Source: Hydrogenophilus thermoluteolus (GTDB lineage Bacteria; Pseudomonadota; Gammaproteobacteria; Burkholderiales; Rhodocyclaceae). Taken from it: 64,000 nt of DNA. Of the stretch, positions 1 to 9,329 are shown piece after piece; within the stretch, counting starts at the first letter, position 1, and each line of letters starts with the position of its first letter. The notes beneath the pieces were generated by a model, which was given only the letters and a program-made list of their open reading frames with translations, had not been told where the DNA came from and did no database searches. The DNA lies in assembly GCF_003574215.1 (NCBI RefSeq), contig NZ_AP018558.1, forward strand, positions 1,529,001 through 1,593,000, given 5' to 3'. A program made the position numbers and the translations under genes.

Positions 1-948
1 TGGACTCAATTTACGCAACTCTTACCGGCAGCGCTCGCCATCGCGGTGCTCGGCGCCACCGAAAGCCTGGTGACGACCCGTTTCGCCGATGAAAAGATCG
101 ACGACCTCCACAACCCCAACCAAGAGCTTTTCGCCCAAGGTGTTGCCAACCTGCTCACTCCGATGGTGGGCGGCCTTCCCGCTACCGGCGCGATGGGACC
201 CACCGCAACCAACATTCGCTGCGGGGCGCAAACGCCCATCTCTGGACTTGTGCACGCGCTCACGGTGCTGCTCCTGATCGTCCTTTTTGCCCCTGCCGCG
301 ACCCATGTCCCGTTGCCAACACTGGCGACGATCGTGATGGTCACCGCGTACAACATGGGTAGCTGGCGGCGCATGCATTGGCGGTTGCTGCGCCGCTACC
401 CGCCCAACTACCGCTCCACGCTCCTCATCACCTTTCTTCTCACCGTGCTCTTTGAGGTGACGATTGCAGTGGAAGTGGGGTTGCTGCTGACCAGCTTCAG
501 TTTCATCCACCGCATGACCCGACTGAGCGCGATCCACCCCATCGATTTGACCCACCACCCCGCCGCACAAGCGTTGCGCGATTCCGCGGCAGACGGCTCG
601 GTCGAAGCCTACCGCTTCTCAGGACCGCTCTTTTTTGGGGTGGTGCCGAAATTCGACGCCCTCTTGCGGCGCAAAACCTGGCCGCAATGGGTTTTGCTCG
701 ACCTCCATCAGATGATCTCGATCGACGATGCCGGTATCGAGCTCTTCGAACGCCTCCACCGCCAGATCAAACGGCACGGTGGTTCGCTGCGGTTGATCGG
801 TCTTCAAGCACAACCGAAACGGGCGCTCGCCCGCAGCGGTTTTCTGGCCGAACTGGGGGCGCATGCCGAATATCCGACGTTGAGCGAAGCCCTCTATGCG
901 CTCCAAAACGAACGGGCCCCTCAGGTCACTACTGCGCCAGCTCAGTAA
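1..948 (+). CDS. SulP-family anion transporter, C-terminal part (5' end outside window)
   Basis: Inner-membrane SulP/SLC26-type permease, probably for sulfate, bicarbonate or another anion. The frame is open from base 1, so the gene starts upstream; the first ATG-like start inside the window is not the real one. Visible are the conserved ATESL segment, the stretch NPNQELFAQGVANLL and the family-typical GG.P.TGA.....N.R.GA.T pattern (LPATGAMGPTATNIRCGAQT), followed by hydrophobic helices. The last ~100 residues form a STAS domain (LHQMISIDDAGIELFERL). The stop overlaps the convergent dnaE stop by 7 bp. The substrate cannot be told from this fragment. Confidence 0.9.
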   Translation, partial: WTQFTQLLPAALAIAVLGATESLVTTRFADEKIDDLHNPNQELFAQGVANLLTPMVGGLPATGAMGPTATNIRCGAQTPISGLVHALTVLLLIVLFAPAATHVPLPTLATIVMVTAYNMGSWRRMHWRLLRRYPPNYRSTLLITFLLTVLFEVTIAVEVGLLLTSFSFIHRMTRLSAIHPIDLTHHPAAQALRDSAADGSVEAYRFSGPLFFGVVPKFDALLRRKTWPQWVLLDLHQMISIDDAGIELFERLHRQIKRHGGSLRLIGLQAQPKRALARSGFLAELGAHAEYPTLSEALYALQNERAPQVTTAPAQ

Positions 949-3900
949 CGCAACGCGACGTTCACTTCTGGGAACCCGCGCAATTCCGTGAGGAGCGCAT
1001 CCTCGGGTTTGACCCGAATCGCGTCACGTGCGGCGCGCAGGGCCACCACTGCGCCCTCGGAAAACGTCACGCGCATTTCGATTTTGGCCCCTTCGGGCGA
1101 CGCACTCGGCACGCGAAAAGCTTCGATCGTCTCGCTCAACCGTTGCGCCGAAACTGGAGAATCGACCACCGATTCGGGAATGGTGATTTCGATCGCCTTG
1201 AGTTGTCGCGCCCGCCATTGGGGAAGCGAGAGCGCCTCTTCGGCAACGACCCGAACCCCACCGCTATAGTCGTCCGGCGCAACCTTGACCCGCACGACGA
1301 GCGGTTCGTCCACGACCACGATCTGCCGCACCGCGTCATAGACTTCCCGATAAAAAAGCACCTCGCACGGTTCGCTGCCATCGTCGAGGGTCACGAACGC
1401 CATCCGACCCCGCGCCCCCATTTTGGTTCTGAGCTCGACCACGACGCCACACACCCAAACGGCGTCGCGGCTTGGAGCCAAATCCGCCAACTTGGTGGGG
1501 ACGGTTTGCCGCAACTCCGCCGCAAACGCGGTGAAGGGGTGGCCGGAAAGAAAGAAACCGATCGCCAATTTCTCCTCTTTCAACCGCTCCCGTTCGGTCC
1601 ACGGGCGCACTGCGGGAAATTCGGGGGTGTACGATCCGTTCGCCTCGGGTTCGTCGTCGAAGAGCCCGCACTGCTGCGCCGACGCTGCCCGCTGTTCCGC
1701 CACTTCGAGCGCGAGTCCCACACTCGCGAATAGCCGTGCCCGGTCACACAATCCGTCGGGGGCACGCAAATGGGTGTGGCCGGGAAGCGTATCGAGCGCC
1801 CCCGCGCGCACCAACTGCTCGAGTACTCGGCGGTTGACCACCCGCCGGTCGACCCGGCTCACCAGATCGAACAGATCGTGAAATGGGCCATGTTGCTGCC
1901 GTTCCGTGACGATCGCGTTCGCCGCCGGCTCCCCTACCCCCTTGATCGCACCCAAGCCATAGCGGATGGTTGCCGCGTCGATCGCCTGAAAACGGTACTC
2001 CGAAACATTCACGTCGGGCGGCAATACCGTCAAGCCGTTGGCACAGGCATCGTCGAAAAAGGTTTTCACCGCATCGGTGTCGTCCATGTCGGACGAGAGC
2101 GTCGCGGCAAAGAAGGGCGCAGGATGGTGGCGCTTGAGCCACGCGGTCTGGTAGGTCACCACCGCGTACGCCGCGGTGTGCGATTTGTTGAACCCGTATT
2201 CGGCAAATTTCTCCATCAAATCGAAGAGGCGCATCGCCAGCGCTTCGTCGTAGCCGCGCTCGATCGCTCCTTGACGGAAGATTTCGCGGTGTTTCGCCAT
2301 CTCTTCCGGTTTTTTCTTCCCCATCGCGCGCCGTAAGAGGTCGGCCGCCCCCAAGGTGTAGCCGCCGATGATCTGCGCGATCTGCATCACCTGCTCTTGA
2401 TAGACGATCACACCGTAGGTGGGTTCGAGACACGCCTTTAGGTCCGGGTGGAAGTAGTCGATCGCCTGCTTGCCTTGCTTGCGGAGAATGAAGTCATCGA
2501 CCATCCCGGAGCCCAACGGACCGGGGCGATAGAGCGCGAGCACCGCGATGATGTCCTCGAAACGGTCGGGCTGAAGCTTCTTGAGGAGCTTCTTCATCCC
2601 TTCGGATTCCAACTGGAAGACCGCGGTGGTATTCGCGTCACGCAGGAGCTGGTAGGTTTGAGGATCGTCGAATCCCATGCGCGCCAAGTCGGGGCGTGCC
2701 CCGGTCAAGCGTTCGATCTGATCGAGCGCCTCGCGGATGATCGTGAGGTTTCTGAGCCCCAGAAAATCGAACTTCACCAACCCAACCGCTTCGACGTCGT
2801 CTTTGTCGAACTGCGACACCGGGCTGGGGTCATCGCCCTCTTGCACGAACAATGGGCAAAAATCGGTGATTTTCCCCGGTGCGATCAGTACCCCACCCGC
2901 GTGCATCCCGACGTTGCGCGTCAATCCTTCCAGCGGTTGCGCCAATTCGAACAGTTGGCGAATCGCTTCCCCGTCTTGGGGGTCTTCCATCAGCTCTTGA
3001 AGCTGGGGCTCCAGTTCGAGCGCTTTCGCCAGCGAAACCGGCTTCACCCCTTCGGTGGGAATGAGCTTCGAAATCCGGTCACACAACCCATAGGGAAGAC
3101 CCAACACGCGGCCGACGTCGCGTACCACCGCTTTGGACGCCATCGAGCCGAACGTCGCGATCTGGCTCACGGCTTGAGCGCCATACCTTCGGCGCACGTA
3201 GTCGATCACTCGATAACGCTTCTCCTGGCAAAAATCGACGTCGAAGTCGGGCATCGAGACCCGTTCCGGGTTCAAAAACCGTTCGAAAAGGAGCGCATAG
3301 GAGAGTGGGTCGAGATCGGTGATCCGCAGCGCATAAGCAACGAGCGAGCCCGCACCCGAACCGCGGCCCGGTCCCACCGGCACATCGTTTTGTTTCGCCC
3401 AGTTGATGAAGTCGGCAACGATCAAGAAGTACCCGGGAAACCCCATCTGGATGATGGTGTCGCACTCGAACGCCAGCCGTTGCTCGTAACGGGGGCGCTC
3501 CCGCTCCCGCTCTTCCGGATCCGGAAAGCGCTCTTCGAGTCGAGCCGCGAGCCCACGCTTTGCTTCGCTGATGAAGAATTCGTCGAGCGACATCCCTTCC
3601 GGGGTCGGGAACGCCGGCAAAAAGCTCTTGCCCAACGTGATCGTCAAATTCGCCTTTTGCGCAATGAGGAGCGTATTCTCGAGCGCTTCCGGGAGATCGG
3701 CAAAACGATCTGCCATCTCCTCGGCGGAGAGGAAATACTGCGCTTCTGTGAACGGGCGCGGACGGTTGGGATCGTTGAGGACATACCCTTCGGCGATGCA
3801 GAACCGCACCTCGTGGGCGGTGAAATCTTCTGGGCGAAGGAACTGGATGGGATGTGTTGCGACCACCGGTACACCCAACTCTGCCGCAAAAGGGACCGCT

Positions 3901-4472
3901 GCCGCCAAGTATTCCGCTTCGTTGGGGAGACCCGCACGCTGCACCTCGACAAAGAACGCGCCGTCGGGAAAACACCCGGCCCAGTGGGCCAGCGCTGCTT
4001 TCGCCCCCCGTGTCTCTCCTGCCAACAATGCTGGCGCCAGCACGCCACGGGCGCCACCCGAAAGCGCCATGAGTCCGGCACACGTTTCACGAGTGAGCCA
4101 CTCCGGGCGCAAGAGCGCCTGGCCACGATGCTGATTCTCGAGCCAGGCGCGTGAAACCAATTCGCACAGCTGCCGATAGCCGTCGCGGTTGCGAACGATC
4201 AAGAGCAGTTCAAGGGCACGTTCGGGGTCATTCGGCGCATCCGGGTGGGCAACACGGGCGTCAACCCCGATAATCGGCTTCACCCCAGCGCTGCGGCACG
4301 CCTTGTAAAACTTGACCAGCCCAAAGACGTTCATCACGTCGGTGATCGCCAGTGCGGGCATCCCTTCGGCGGCAGCCCGTTTCACCGCGTCCGGGATTTT
4401 GACGATCCCTTCGCGAATCGAAAATTCGGTATGCAACCGAAGATGAACGAAAGGATGCGCCTGCGTGCTCAT
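942..4472 (-). CDS. dnaE: DNA polymerase III alpha subunit
   Basis: Catalytic subunit of the replicative polymerase, 1176 aa, the usual length for DnaE1. An N-terminal PHP domain (FVHLRLHTEFSIREG) is followed by the C-family polymerase core. The catalytic aspartates lie in PDFDVDF (about D409 and D411), close to the E. coli numbering. Finger and tau-binding regions and a C-terminal OB fold (VVELRTKMGARGRMAFVTL) follow. The start chosen is the ATG at 4472 giving MSTQAHPF. A longer in-frame reading to 4589 only runs back into qor. The start overlaps the qor stop as ATGA, so the two are probably translationally coupled. Confidence 0.96.
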   Translation of the reverse strand: MSTQAHPFVHLRLHTEFSIREGIVKIPDAVKRAAAEGMPALAITDVMNVFGLVKFYKACRSAGVKPIIGVDARVAHPDAPNDPERALELLLIVRNRDGYRQLCELVSRAWLENQHRGQALLRPEWLTRETCAGLMALSGGARGVLAPALLAGETRGAKAALAHWAGCFPDGAFFVEVQRAGLPNEAEYLAAAVPFAAELGVPVVATHPIQFLRPEDFTAHEVRFCIAEGYVLNDPNRPRPFTEAQYFLSAEEMADRFADLPEALENTLLIAQKANLTITLGKSFLPAFPTPEGMSLDEFFISEAKRGLAARLEERFPDPEERERERPRYEQRLAFECDTIIQMGFPGYFLIVADFINWAKQNDVPVGPGRGSGAGSLVAYALRITDLDPLSYALLFERFLNPERVSMPDFDVDFCQEKRYRVIDYVRRRYGAQAVSQIATFGSMASKAVVRDVGRVLGLPYGLCDRISKLIPTEGVKPVSLAKALELEPQLQELMEDPQDGEAIRQLFELAQPLEGLTRNVGMHAGGVLIAPGKITDFCPLFVQEGDDPSPVSQFDKDDVEAVGLVKFDFLGLRNLTIIREALDQIERLTGARPDLARMGFDDPQTYQLLRDANTTAVFQLESEGMKKLLKKLQPDRFEDIIAVLALYRPGPLGSGMVDDFILRKQGKQAIDYFHPDLKACLEPTYGVIVYQEQVMQIAQIIGGYTLGAADLLRRAMGKKKPEEMAKHREIFRQGAIERGYDEALAMRLFDLMEKFAEYGFNKSHTAAYAVVTYQTAWLKRHHPAPFFAATLSSDMDDTDAVKTFFDDACANGLTVLPPDVNVSEYRFQAIDAATIRYGLGAIKGVGEPAANAIVTERQQHGPFHDLFDLVSRVDRRVVNRRVLEQLVRAGALDTLPGHTHLRAPDGLCDRARLFASVGLALEVAEQRAASAQQCGLFDDEPEANGSYTPEFPAVRPWTERERLKEEKLAIGFFLSGHPFTAFAAELRQTVPTKLADLAPSRDAVWVCGVVVELRTKMGARGRMAFVTLDDGSEPCEVLFYREVYDAVRQIVVVDEPLVVRVKVAPDDYSGGVRVVAEEALSLPQWRARQLKAIEITIPESVVDSPVSAQRLSETIEAFRVPSASPEGAKIEMRVTFSEGAVVALRAARDAIRVKPEDALLTELRGFPEVNVALRY

Positions 4473-5449
4473 GGCACCAGGATCGTGCTCGCTACCGTCT
4501 GCCGTGACGCCAATGCCCGATGCGCGTCGGCTGCGTCGGACAACGCAAACCGCTGCCCGATCTCGACCGTGAACCACCCCGCTTGCCACGCAGCGAACAG
4601 CTCTTCCGCCATTTTGAGGAGGTTGGCCCGCTCGGCCGTATAAGTAAAGAGCGTCGGACGGGTGAGAAAGAGTGACCCTTTCGCGGCGAGCAACCCGATA
4701 TCGAAAGGGGGCACCTTACCGGAAGCGTTGCCGTACGAGACCATCAACCCCAGCGGACGCAACGAATCGAGCGAGCCTTCGAAGGTTGCGGCACCCACGG
4801 AATCATAGACGACGTCGACACCGCGCCCGCCGGTCCATTCACGCACCCGTTCTGGAAAGGACTCCCGGGTATAGACGATCACGTGGTCGCAACCGAGCGC
4901 TTTGGCCCGTGCGGCTTTGTCGTCATTGCCGACTGTGCCGATCACTTTTGCGCCAAGACGCTTCGCCCACGGCACGAGAATCGACCCCACCCCGCCGGCA
5001 GCCGCATGGACCAACAGCCACTCCCCTGGTTGTACCTTGTGGGTCTGCCGCAACAGGTACTGCGCCGTGAGCCCCTTCAGCCACATCGCTGCGGCGACCT
5101 CGAACGAGACCGCATCGGGCAATTTCACCGCGCGGTCGGCGGGAATGTTGAGCGCTTCCGCGTACGCACCCGGAGTGGGAGTGAGATAGACCACCCGATC
5201 GCCCACTTGAAGGTCGGTGACTCCTTCCCCCACCGCAACGACTTCGCCCGCTCCTTCTTGACCGAGACCAGAGGGCAGCGGCACGGGATAGAGACCGGTC
5301 CGATGGTAGATATCGATGAAATTGACACCAACGGCACGGTTGCGGACTTGCACTGCTCCAGGCCCAGGAGCAGGCAACGAGACCGGTTCCCACTGCATCA
5401 CCTCAGGCCCACCGTGCTCCGAGATTCGAATCGCGTGAATCGTCGTCAT
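4469..5449 (-). CDS. qor: NADPH:quinone oxidoreductase (zeta-crystallin type)
   Basis: Zinc-less medium-chain dehydrogenase/reductase, 326 aa, expected to reduce quinones with NADPH in the cytosol. The N-terminal GroES-like domain begins MTTIHAIRISEHGGPEVM. The Rossmann fold carries the nucleotide-binding signature VHAAAGGVGSI near residue 150, and the alcohol-dehydrogenase zinc ligands are absent. It lies 13 bp after maeB and its stop overlaps the dnaE start (ATGA), so maeB, qor and dnaE form a tight minus-strand run. A related quinone reductase of different substrate preference is possible. Confidence 0.88.
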   Translation of the reverse strand: MTTIHAIRISEHGGPEVMQWEPVSLPAPGPGAVQVRNRAVGVNFIDIYHRTGLYPVPLPSGLGQEGAGEVVAVGEGVTDLQVGDRVVYLTPTPGAYAEALNIPADRAVKLPDAVSFEVAAAMWLKGLTAQYLLRQTHKVQPGEWLLVHAAAGGVGSILVPWAKRLGAKVIGTVGNDDKAARAKALGCDHVIVYTRESFPERVREWTGGRGVDVVYDSVGAATFEGSLDSLRPLGLMVSYGNASGKVPPFDIGLLAAKGSLFLTRPTLFTYTAERANLLKMAEELFAAWQAGWFTVEIGQRFALSDAADAHRALASRQTVASTILVP

Positions 5450-5462
5450 TTCGTTCTCCCAA

Positions 5463-7778
5463 TCACGTGTTGATCAAACGGTCGCGCAATTCGTGGGCGT
5501 CGACCACCGCTACCGCAGTCATATTGACCAACCGCCGCACCGTCGCCGACGGCGTCAGAATCTGAACCGGCATCGCGGCACCGAGCAGCATCGGCCCAAC
5601 GGAAACGCCTTGCCCTGAAACCTGTTTCACCAGGTTGAACGCAATATTGGCGGCGTCAACGGTCGGCATGATCAGTACGTTCGCCTCACCGCTCAAGGTG
5701 CAATCTTCGTCGTCGATCAAGCGACTGCGCACCTCGTGCGACAGCGCCGCATCTGCGTGCATCTCGCCGTCCATGTTGAGATCGGGCCGCAGTGCATGGA
5801 GCAAATCACGCGCTTCGCGCATCTTGCGCGCCGAAGGGGTATTGGCGGAACCGAAATTGGAATGGGACAGGAGCGCAACCCGCGGTTCGATCCCAAAACG
5901 GGCGAACTCGTCGGCGGCCATTGCGGCGATCTGCGCCACCTGCTCGGCGGTCGGGTCGTAATTGACGTAGGTATCGGCCACCGCCAGCGTGTGCTTGCCG
6001 GTCATCACGATGTTCATCGCAGCCAAGAGTTTTGCACCCGGCGCCAAACCGATCACGTCGCGGACGTGCTGCAGGTGGTATTCGAACGTGCCAAAGGTTC
6101 CGCAGATCACCGCGTCCGATTCACCGTTCTTGAGCAGCATACACCCGATCAGCGTCGTATCGCGGCGCATACGCGCTTTGGCGATTTCCGGCGTGATCCC
6201 GCGCCGCGCCATCATCTTGTGGTACTGTTGCCACAACGGTTTGTAGCGCGGGTCGGACTCGGGATTGACCAGGTCGAAATCGCGTTCCGGTTCCAGCGAT
6301 AAACCCAATTTTTTCAGCCGCATCTCGATCACCGCCGGGCGGCCGATCAGAATCGGCCGCGCCAGCCGTTCGTCGATCACCGCGCGCGCGGCGTGCAACA
6401 CCCGCTCGTCTTCCCCTTCGCAGAAGATCACGCGCTTTTCCTCCATCGGCAGCGAACGCGCGACGGTAAAGATCGGTTTCATCACCACGCCGGAGTGGTA
6501 GACGAAGTTTTGCAGTTGCGCCCGGTAGGCGTCGAAGTCGTCGATCGGCCGTGTCGCAACCCCCGAGTCCATCGCTGCCTTCGCCACGGCGGGCGCGATT
6601 CGGACGATCAAGCGTGGGTCGAAGGGCTTCGGGATGAGGTATTCGGGACCAAAGGTCAATTCGATGCCGCCGTATGCGTTCGCGACCACGTCGTTCGTCT
6701 CCGCGCGCGCCAGCTCTGCCAGTGCATGCACGCATGCGATTTTCATCGCTTCGGTGATCGTGGTCGCCCCGACGTCGAGCGCACCGCGAAAGATGAACGG
6801 GAAACAGAGGACGTTGTTCACCTGATTGGGGTAGTCGGAACGGCCGGTCGCGATGATCGCATCGGGTCGAACCGCTTTCGCCTCTTCCGGCATGATCTCC
6901 GGCGTGGGGTTCGCCAATGCGAAAATGAGTGGATCCTTGGCCATCTTCGCCACCATCTCGGGCTTGAGCACCCCTGCTTGCGACAACCCCAAGAAGACGT
7001 CCGCCCCTTCGATCACCTCCGCCAGCGTGCGTGCCGATGTGCGTTGCGCATAGCGCGCTTTGTTGGGCTCCATGTCGGGCTCACGCCCTTCATAGATCAC
7101 CCCTTTGGAATCGCAGACGAAGATGTTTTCTTTGCGCAACCCCAGCTGGCACATGAGATCCAGACATGCGATCGCAGCGGCACCGGCACCCGAACAAACC
7201 AGTTTGACCGCTTCGATCCGTTTGCCCACGACGATCAAACCATTCAAGAGTGCCGCAGCCGATATGATCGCGGTGCCGTGCTGATCGTCGTGAAAAACCG
7301 GGATTTTCATCCGCTCCCGCAGCTTCTTCTCGATGTAGAAGCATTCGGGCGCCTTGATGTCTTCGAGGTTCACGCCCCCCAAAGTCGGTTCGAGCGCAGC
7401 AACGATTTCGATCACTTTGTCGGGGTCGTTCGCGTCGAGCTCGATATCGAAGACGTCGATCCCAGCGAACTTCTTGAACAGACACCCCTTCCCTTCCATC
7501 ACCGGCTTCGCGGCATGGGGGCCGATGTTCCCCAAACCCAACACCGCGGTTCCGTTGGTGATCACCGCAACGAGGTTGCCCCGAGCGGTGAGTTCGTAGG
7601 ATTGCAACGGATCTTTCGCGATCGCTTCGCACGCGAACGCCACACCGGGTGAATAGGCGAGCGCCAGATCGCGCTGGTTGGAGAGACTTTTGGTGGGAAC
7701 GACAGAAATCTTGCCCGGGGTAGGGCGGCGATGGTACTCGAGCGCTGCTTCACGAAAAGCGGGGTCGCGCGTGCTCAT
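5463..7778 (-). CDS. maeB: NADP-dependent malic enzyme with phosphotransacetylase-like domain
   Basis: Hybrid malic enzyme of 771 aa, the normal MaeB length. Residues 1 to about 430 are the malic-enzyme part (LALAYSPGVAFACEAIAKDP, then GAGAAAIACLDL for nucleotide binding) that decarboxylates malate to pyruvate with NADP+. The remainder resembles phosphotransacetylase (VIFCEGEDERVLHAARAV); in known MaeB proteins this part is thought to be regulatory, for example by acetyl-CoA, not catalytic. The enzyme links the TCA cycle to pyruvate. It is first in the minus-strand run maeB-qor-dnaE and is divergent from nqrA. Confidence 0.95.
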   Translation of the reverse strand: MSTRDPAFREAALEYHRRPTPGKISVVPTKSLSNQRDLALAYSPGVAFACEAIAKDPLQSYELTARGNLVAVITNGTAVLGLGNIGPHAAKPVMEGKGCLFKKFAGIDVFDIELDANDPDKVIEIVAALEPTLGGVNLEDIKAPECFYIEKKLRERMKIPVFHDDQHGTAIISAAALLNGLIVVGKRIEAVKLVCSGAGAAAIACLDLMCQLGLRKENIFVCDSKGVIYEGREPDMEPNKARYAQRTSARTLAEVIEGADVFLGLSQAGVLKPEMVAKMAKDPLIFALANPTPEIMPEEAKAVRPDAIIATGRSDYPNQVNNVLCFPFIFRGALDVGATTITEAMKIACVHALAELARAETNDVVANAYGGIELTFGPEYLIPKPFDPRLIVRIAPAVAKAAMDSGVATRPIDDFDAYRAQLQNFVYHSGVVMKPIFTVARSLPMEEKRVIFCEGEDERVLHAARAVIDERLARPILIGRPAVIEMRLKKLGLSLEPERDFDLVNPESDPRYKPLWQQYHKMMARRGITPEIAKARMRRDTTLIGCMLLKNGESDAVICGTFGTFEYHLQHVRDVIGLAPGAKLLAAMNIVMTGKHTLAVADTYVNYDPTAEQVAQIAAMAADEFARFGIEPRVALLSHSNFGSANTPSARKMREARDLLHALRPDLNMDGEMHADAALSHEVRSRLIDDEDCTLSGEANVLIMPTVDAANIAFNLVKQVSGQGVSVGPMLLGAAMPVQILTPSATVRRLVNMTAVAVVDAHELRDRLINT

Positions 7779-7900
7779 GGTTTCACTCCGTTCTTTTCTC
7801 TAGATGCCCGGGGGCGGGATCACGGCGAGTTTACCGCGCCCCTACCCTTTGACGGTAATTCCTCGATAAAAAACGATTGGGCCTCGCCTCCCTTCAAAAA

Positions 7901-7970
7901 GGGTCAATTTCGATTCAGAAAAGATAGAATAGCGTGATTTTATCCGTATGGGGAAGAAGAGAGCGCGACC
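7901..7970 (+). promoter_or_regulatory. possible nqr promoter and leader
   Basis: Upstream of nqrA the sequence TAGAAT (7925-7930) resembles a -10 box, but no convincing -35 hexamer lies 16-18 bp before it. A purine-rich GAAGAAGAGAG just before the ATG is the likely ribosome binding site. The 192-bp gap between the divergent maeB and nqrA starts must hold both promoters. Confidence 0.3.
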
Positions 7971-9329
7971 ATGCACACTGTGACGCTATCGCGAGGGCTC
8001 TCCTTGCCGCTGCCCGGCGCGCCCCAGCAACAAATCAGCGGCCACACGGCACCCATTCGCCGCGTGGCGCTGCTGGGACCCGATTACCGGGGCATGCGGC
8101 CCAAGCTGCTGGTTGCCGAAGGCGACCGGGTGACGAAAGGAGCACCGCTCTTTGCCCACAAAAAATTCCCGAATGTCGTGTTCACCGCACGGGCAACCGG
8201 GACGGTTGTCGCGATCGAGCGGGGCGCGCGCCGCGCGTTGCTCAACGTTGTGATCGAATGCGACGCCGACCCGAACGCCGAAGAAACCCGGTTCGAACCG
8301 ATTGCGCCCGACGCTCTGCTCGACCTCGACACCGAAGCGGTCGTTTCGCGCCTCTGCGCCAGCGGTCTGTGGACGGCGCTACGCACTCGGCCCTTCGGCA
8401 AGATTCCTGACCCGGCGAGTCGCCCCGCCGCGATTTTCGTCACCGCGATCGATACCCGCCCCCTTGCCGCCGACCCAGTGGTCGTCATCGGTGAACGTCC
8501 CGAAGCGTTTCGCGCCGGGATGGCCATCCTGGCACACCTCACCGACGGCAAAATCTATCTGTGCCAAGCCCCTGGCGAACACCTGCCGATGCCCGAAGGC
8601 GCGCGTTACCGTTCCGTGGCGTTTGCGGGTCCGCATCCGGCGGGGCTCCCAGGCACCCATATCCATTTCCTCGAACCGGTTTCACTCGAACGCACCGTCT
8701 GGTATCTCAACTACCAGGACGTGATCGCGATCGGGACCCTCTTTCTGGAAGGGCGCATCGACACCGAGCGCGTCGTCGCACTGGGTGGTGAGATGGTGCG
8801 GCAGCCGCGTCTCGTGCGGGTTCCGCTCGGGGCAAGTATCGAAGCGCTGCTGGAAGGCGAACTCTGCGACGGCCCTTGCCGTCCCATCTCGGGTTCGCCG
8901 CTCGATGGACGCCGTGCGATCGGGCCGCTCGCGTATCTCGGGCGTTACCATCTCCAAGTGAGCGTCCTACCCGAACCCAAACGCGACGATAAGCCGCTGC
9001 TCGGGTGGATCAATCCGCTGCTGCCGCGCTTTTCGCTCTTTCGCGTGCTCTTCAACCGCAGTGAAGCGCCGCGCTTTACCACGGCCCAGCAAGGAAGCCC
9101 CCGGGCGATGATCCCCACGGGCATTTTCGAAGAGATCTGCCCGCTCGAGATCCTGCCAACGCAACTGTTGCGTTATCTGGTCGTCGGGGATACCGACATG
9201 GCTCAGAAATTGGGTTGCCTGGAGCTCGAAGAAGAAGACGTTGCGATCTTCTCATTCGCCTGCGTGGGGAAAACCGACTATGGCGCCTACTTGCGCGCCG
9301 CACTCGAAAAGATCGAACGGGAGGGCTAA
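7971..9329 (+). CDS. nqrA: Na+-translocating NADH:quinone reductase subunit A
   Basis: Peripheral cytoplasmic subunit of Na+-NQR, 452 aa, the family length. The N-terminus has the lipoyl-like fold features typical of NqrA (VALLGPDYRGMRPKLLVAEGD) and the remainder matches the family (THIHFLEPV, EICPLEILPTQLLRYLVVGD). In characterised enzymes NqrA contributes to the quinone site. It is the first gene of an nqrABCDEF operon, and its stop shares a base with the nqrB start (TAATG). Confidence 0.96.
   Translation: MHTVTLSRGLSLPLPGAPQQQISGHTAPIRRVALLGPDYRGMRPKLLVAEGDRVTKGAPLFAHKKFPNVVFTARATGTVVAIERGARRALLNVVIECDADPNAEETRFEPIAPDALLDLDTEAVVSRLCASGLWTALRTRPFGKIPDPASRPAAIFVTAIDTRPLAADPVVVIGERPEAFRAGMAILAHLTDGKIYLCQAPGEHLPMPEGARYRSVAFAGPHPAGLPGTHIHFLEPVSLERTVWYLNYQDVIAIGTLFLEGRIDTERVVALGGEMVRQPRLVRVPLGASIEALLEGELCDGPCRPISGSPLDGRRAIGPLAYLGRYHLQVSVLPEPKRDDKPLLGWINPLLPRFSLFRVLFNRSEAPRFTTAQQGSPRAMIPTGIFEEICPLEILPTQLLRYLVVGDTDMAQKLGCLELEEEDVAIFSFACVGKTDYGAYLRAALEKIEREG

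Noticed and set aside
2448..4154. Long open frame on the plus strand opposite dnaE
   Set aside because: GC-rich shadow frame: the composition is His/Arg/Pro-rich, there is no recognisable domain, and dnaE fully explains the stretch.
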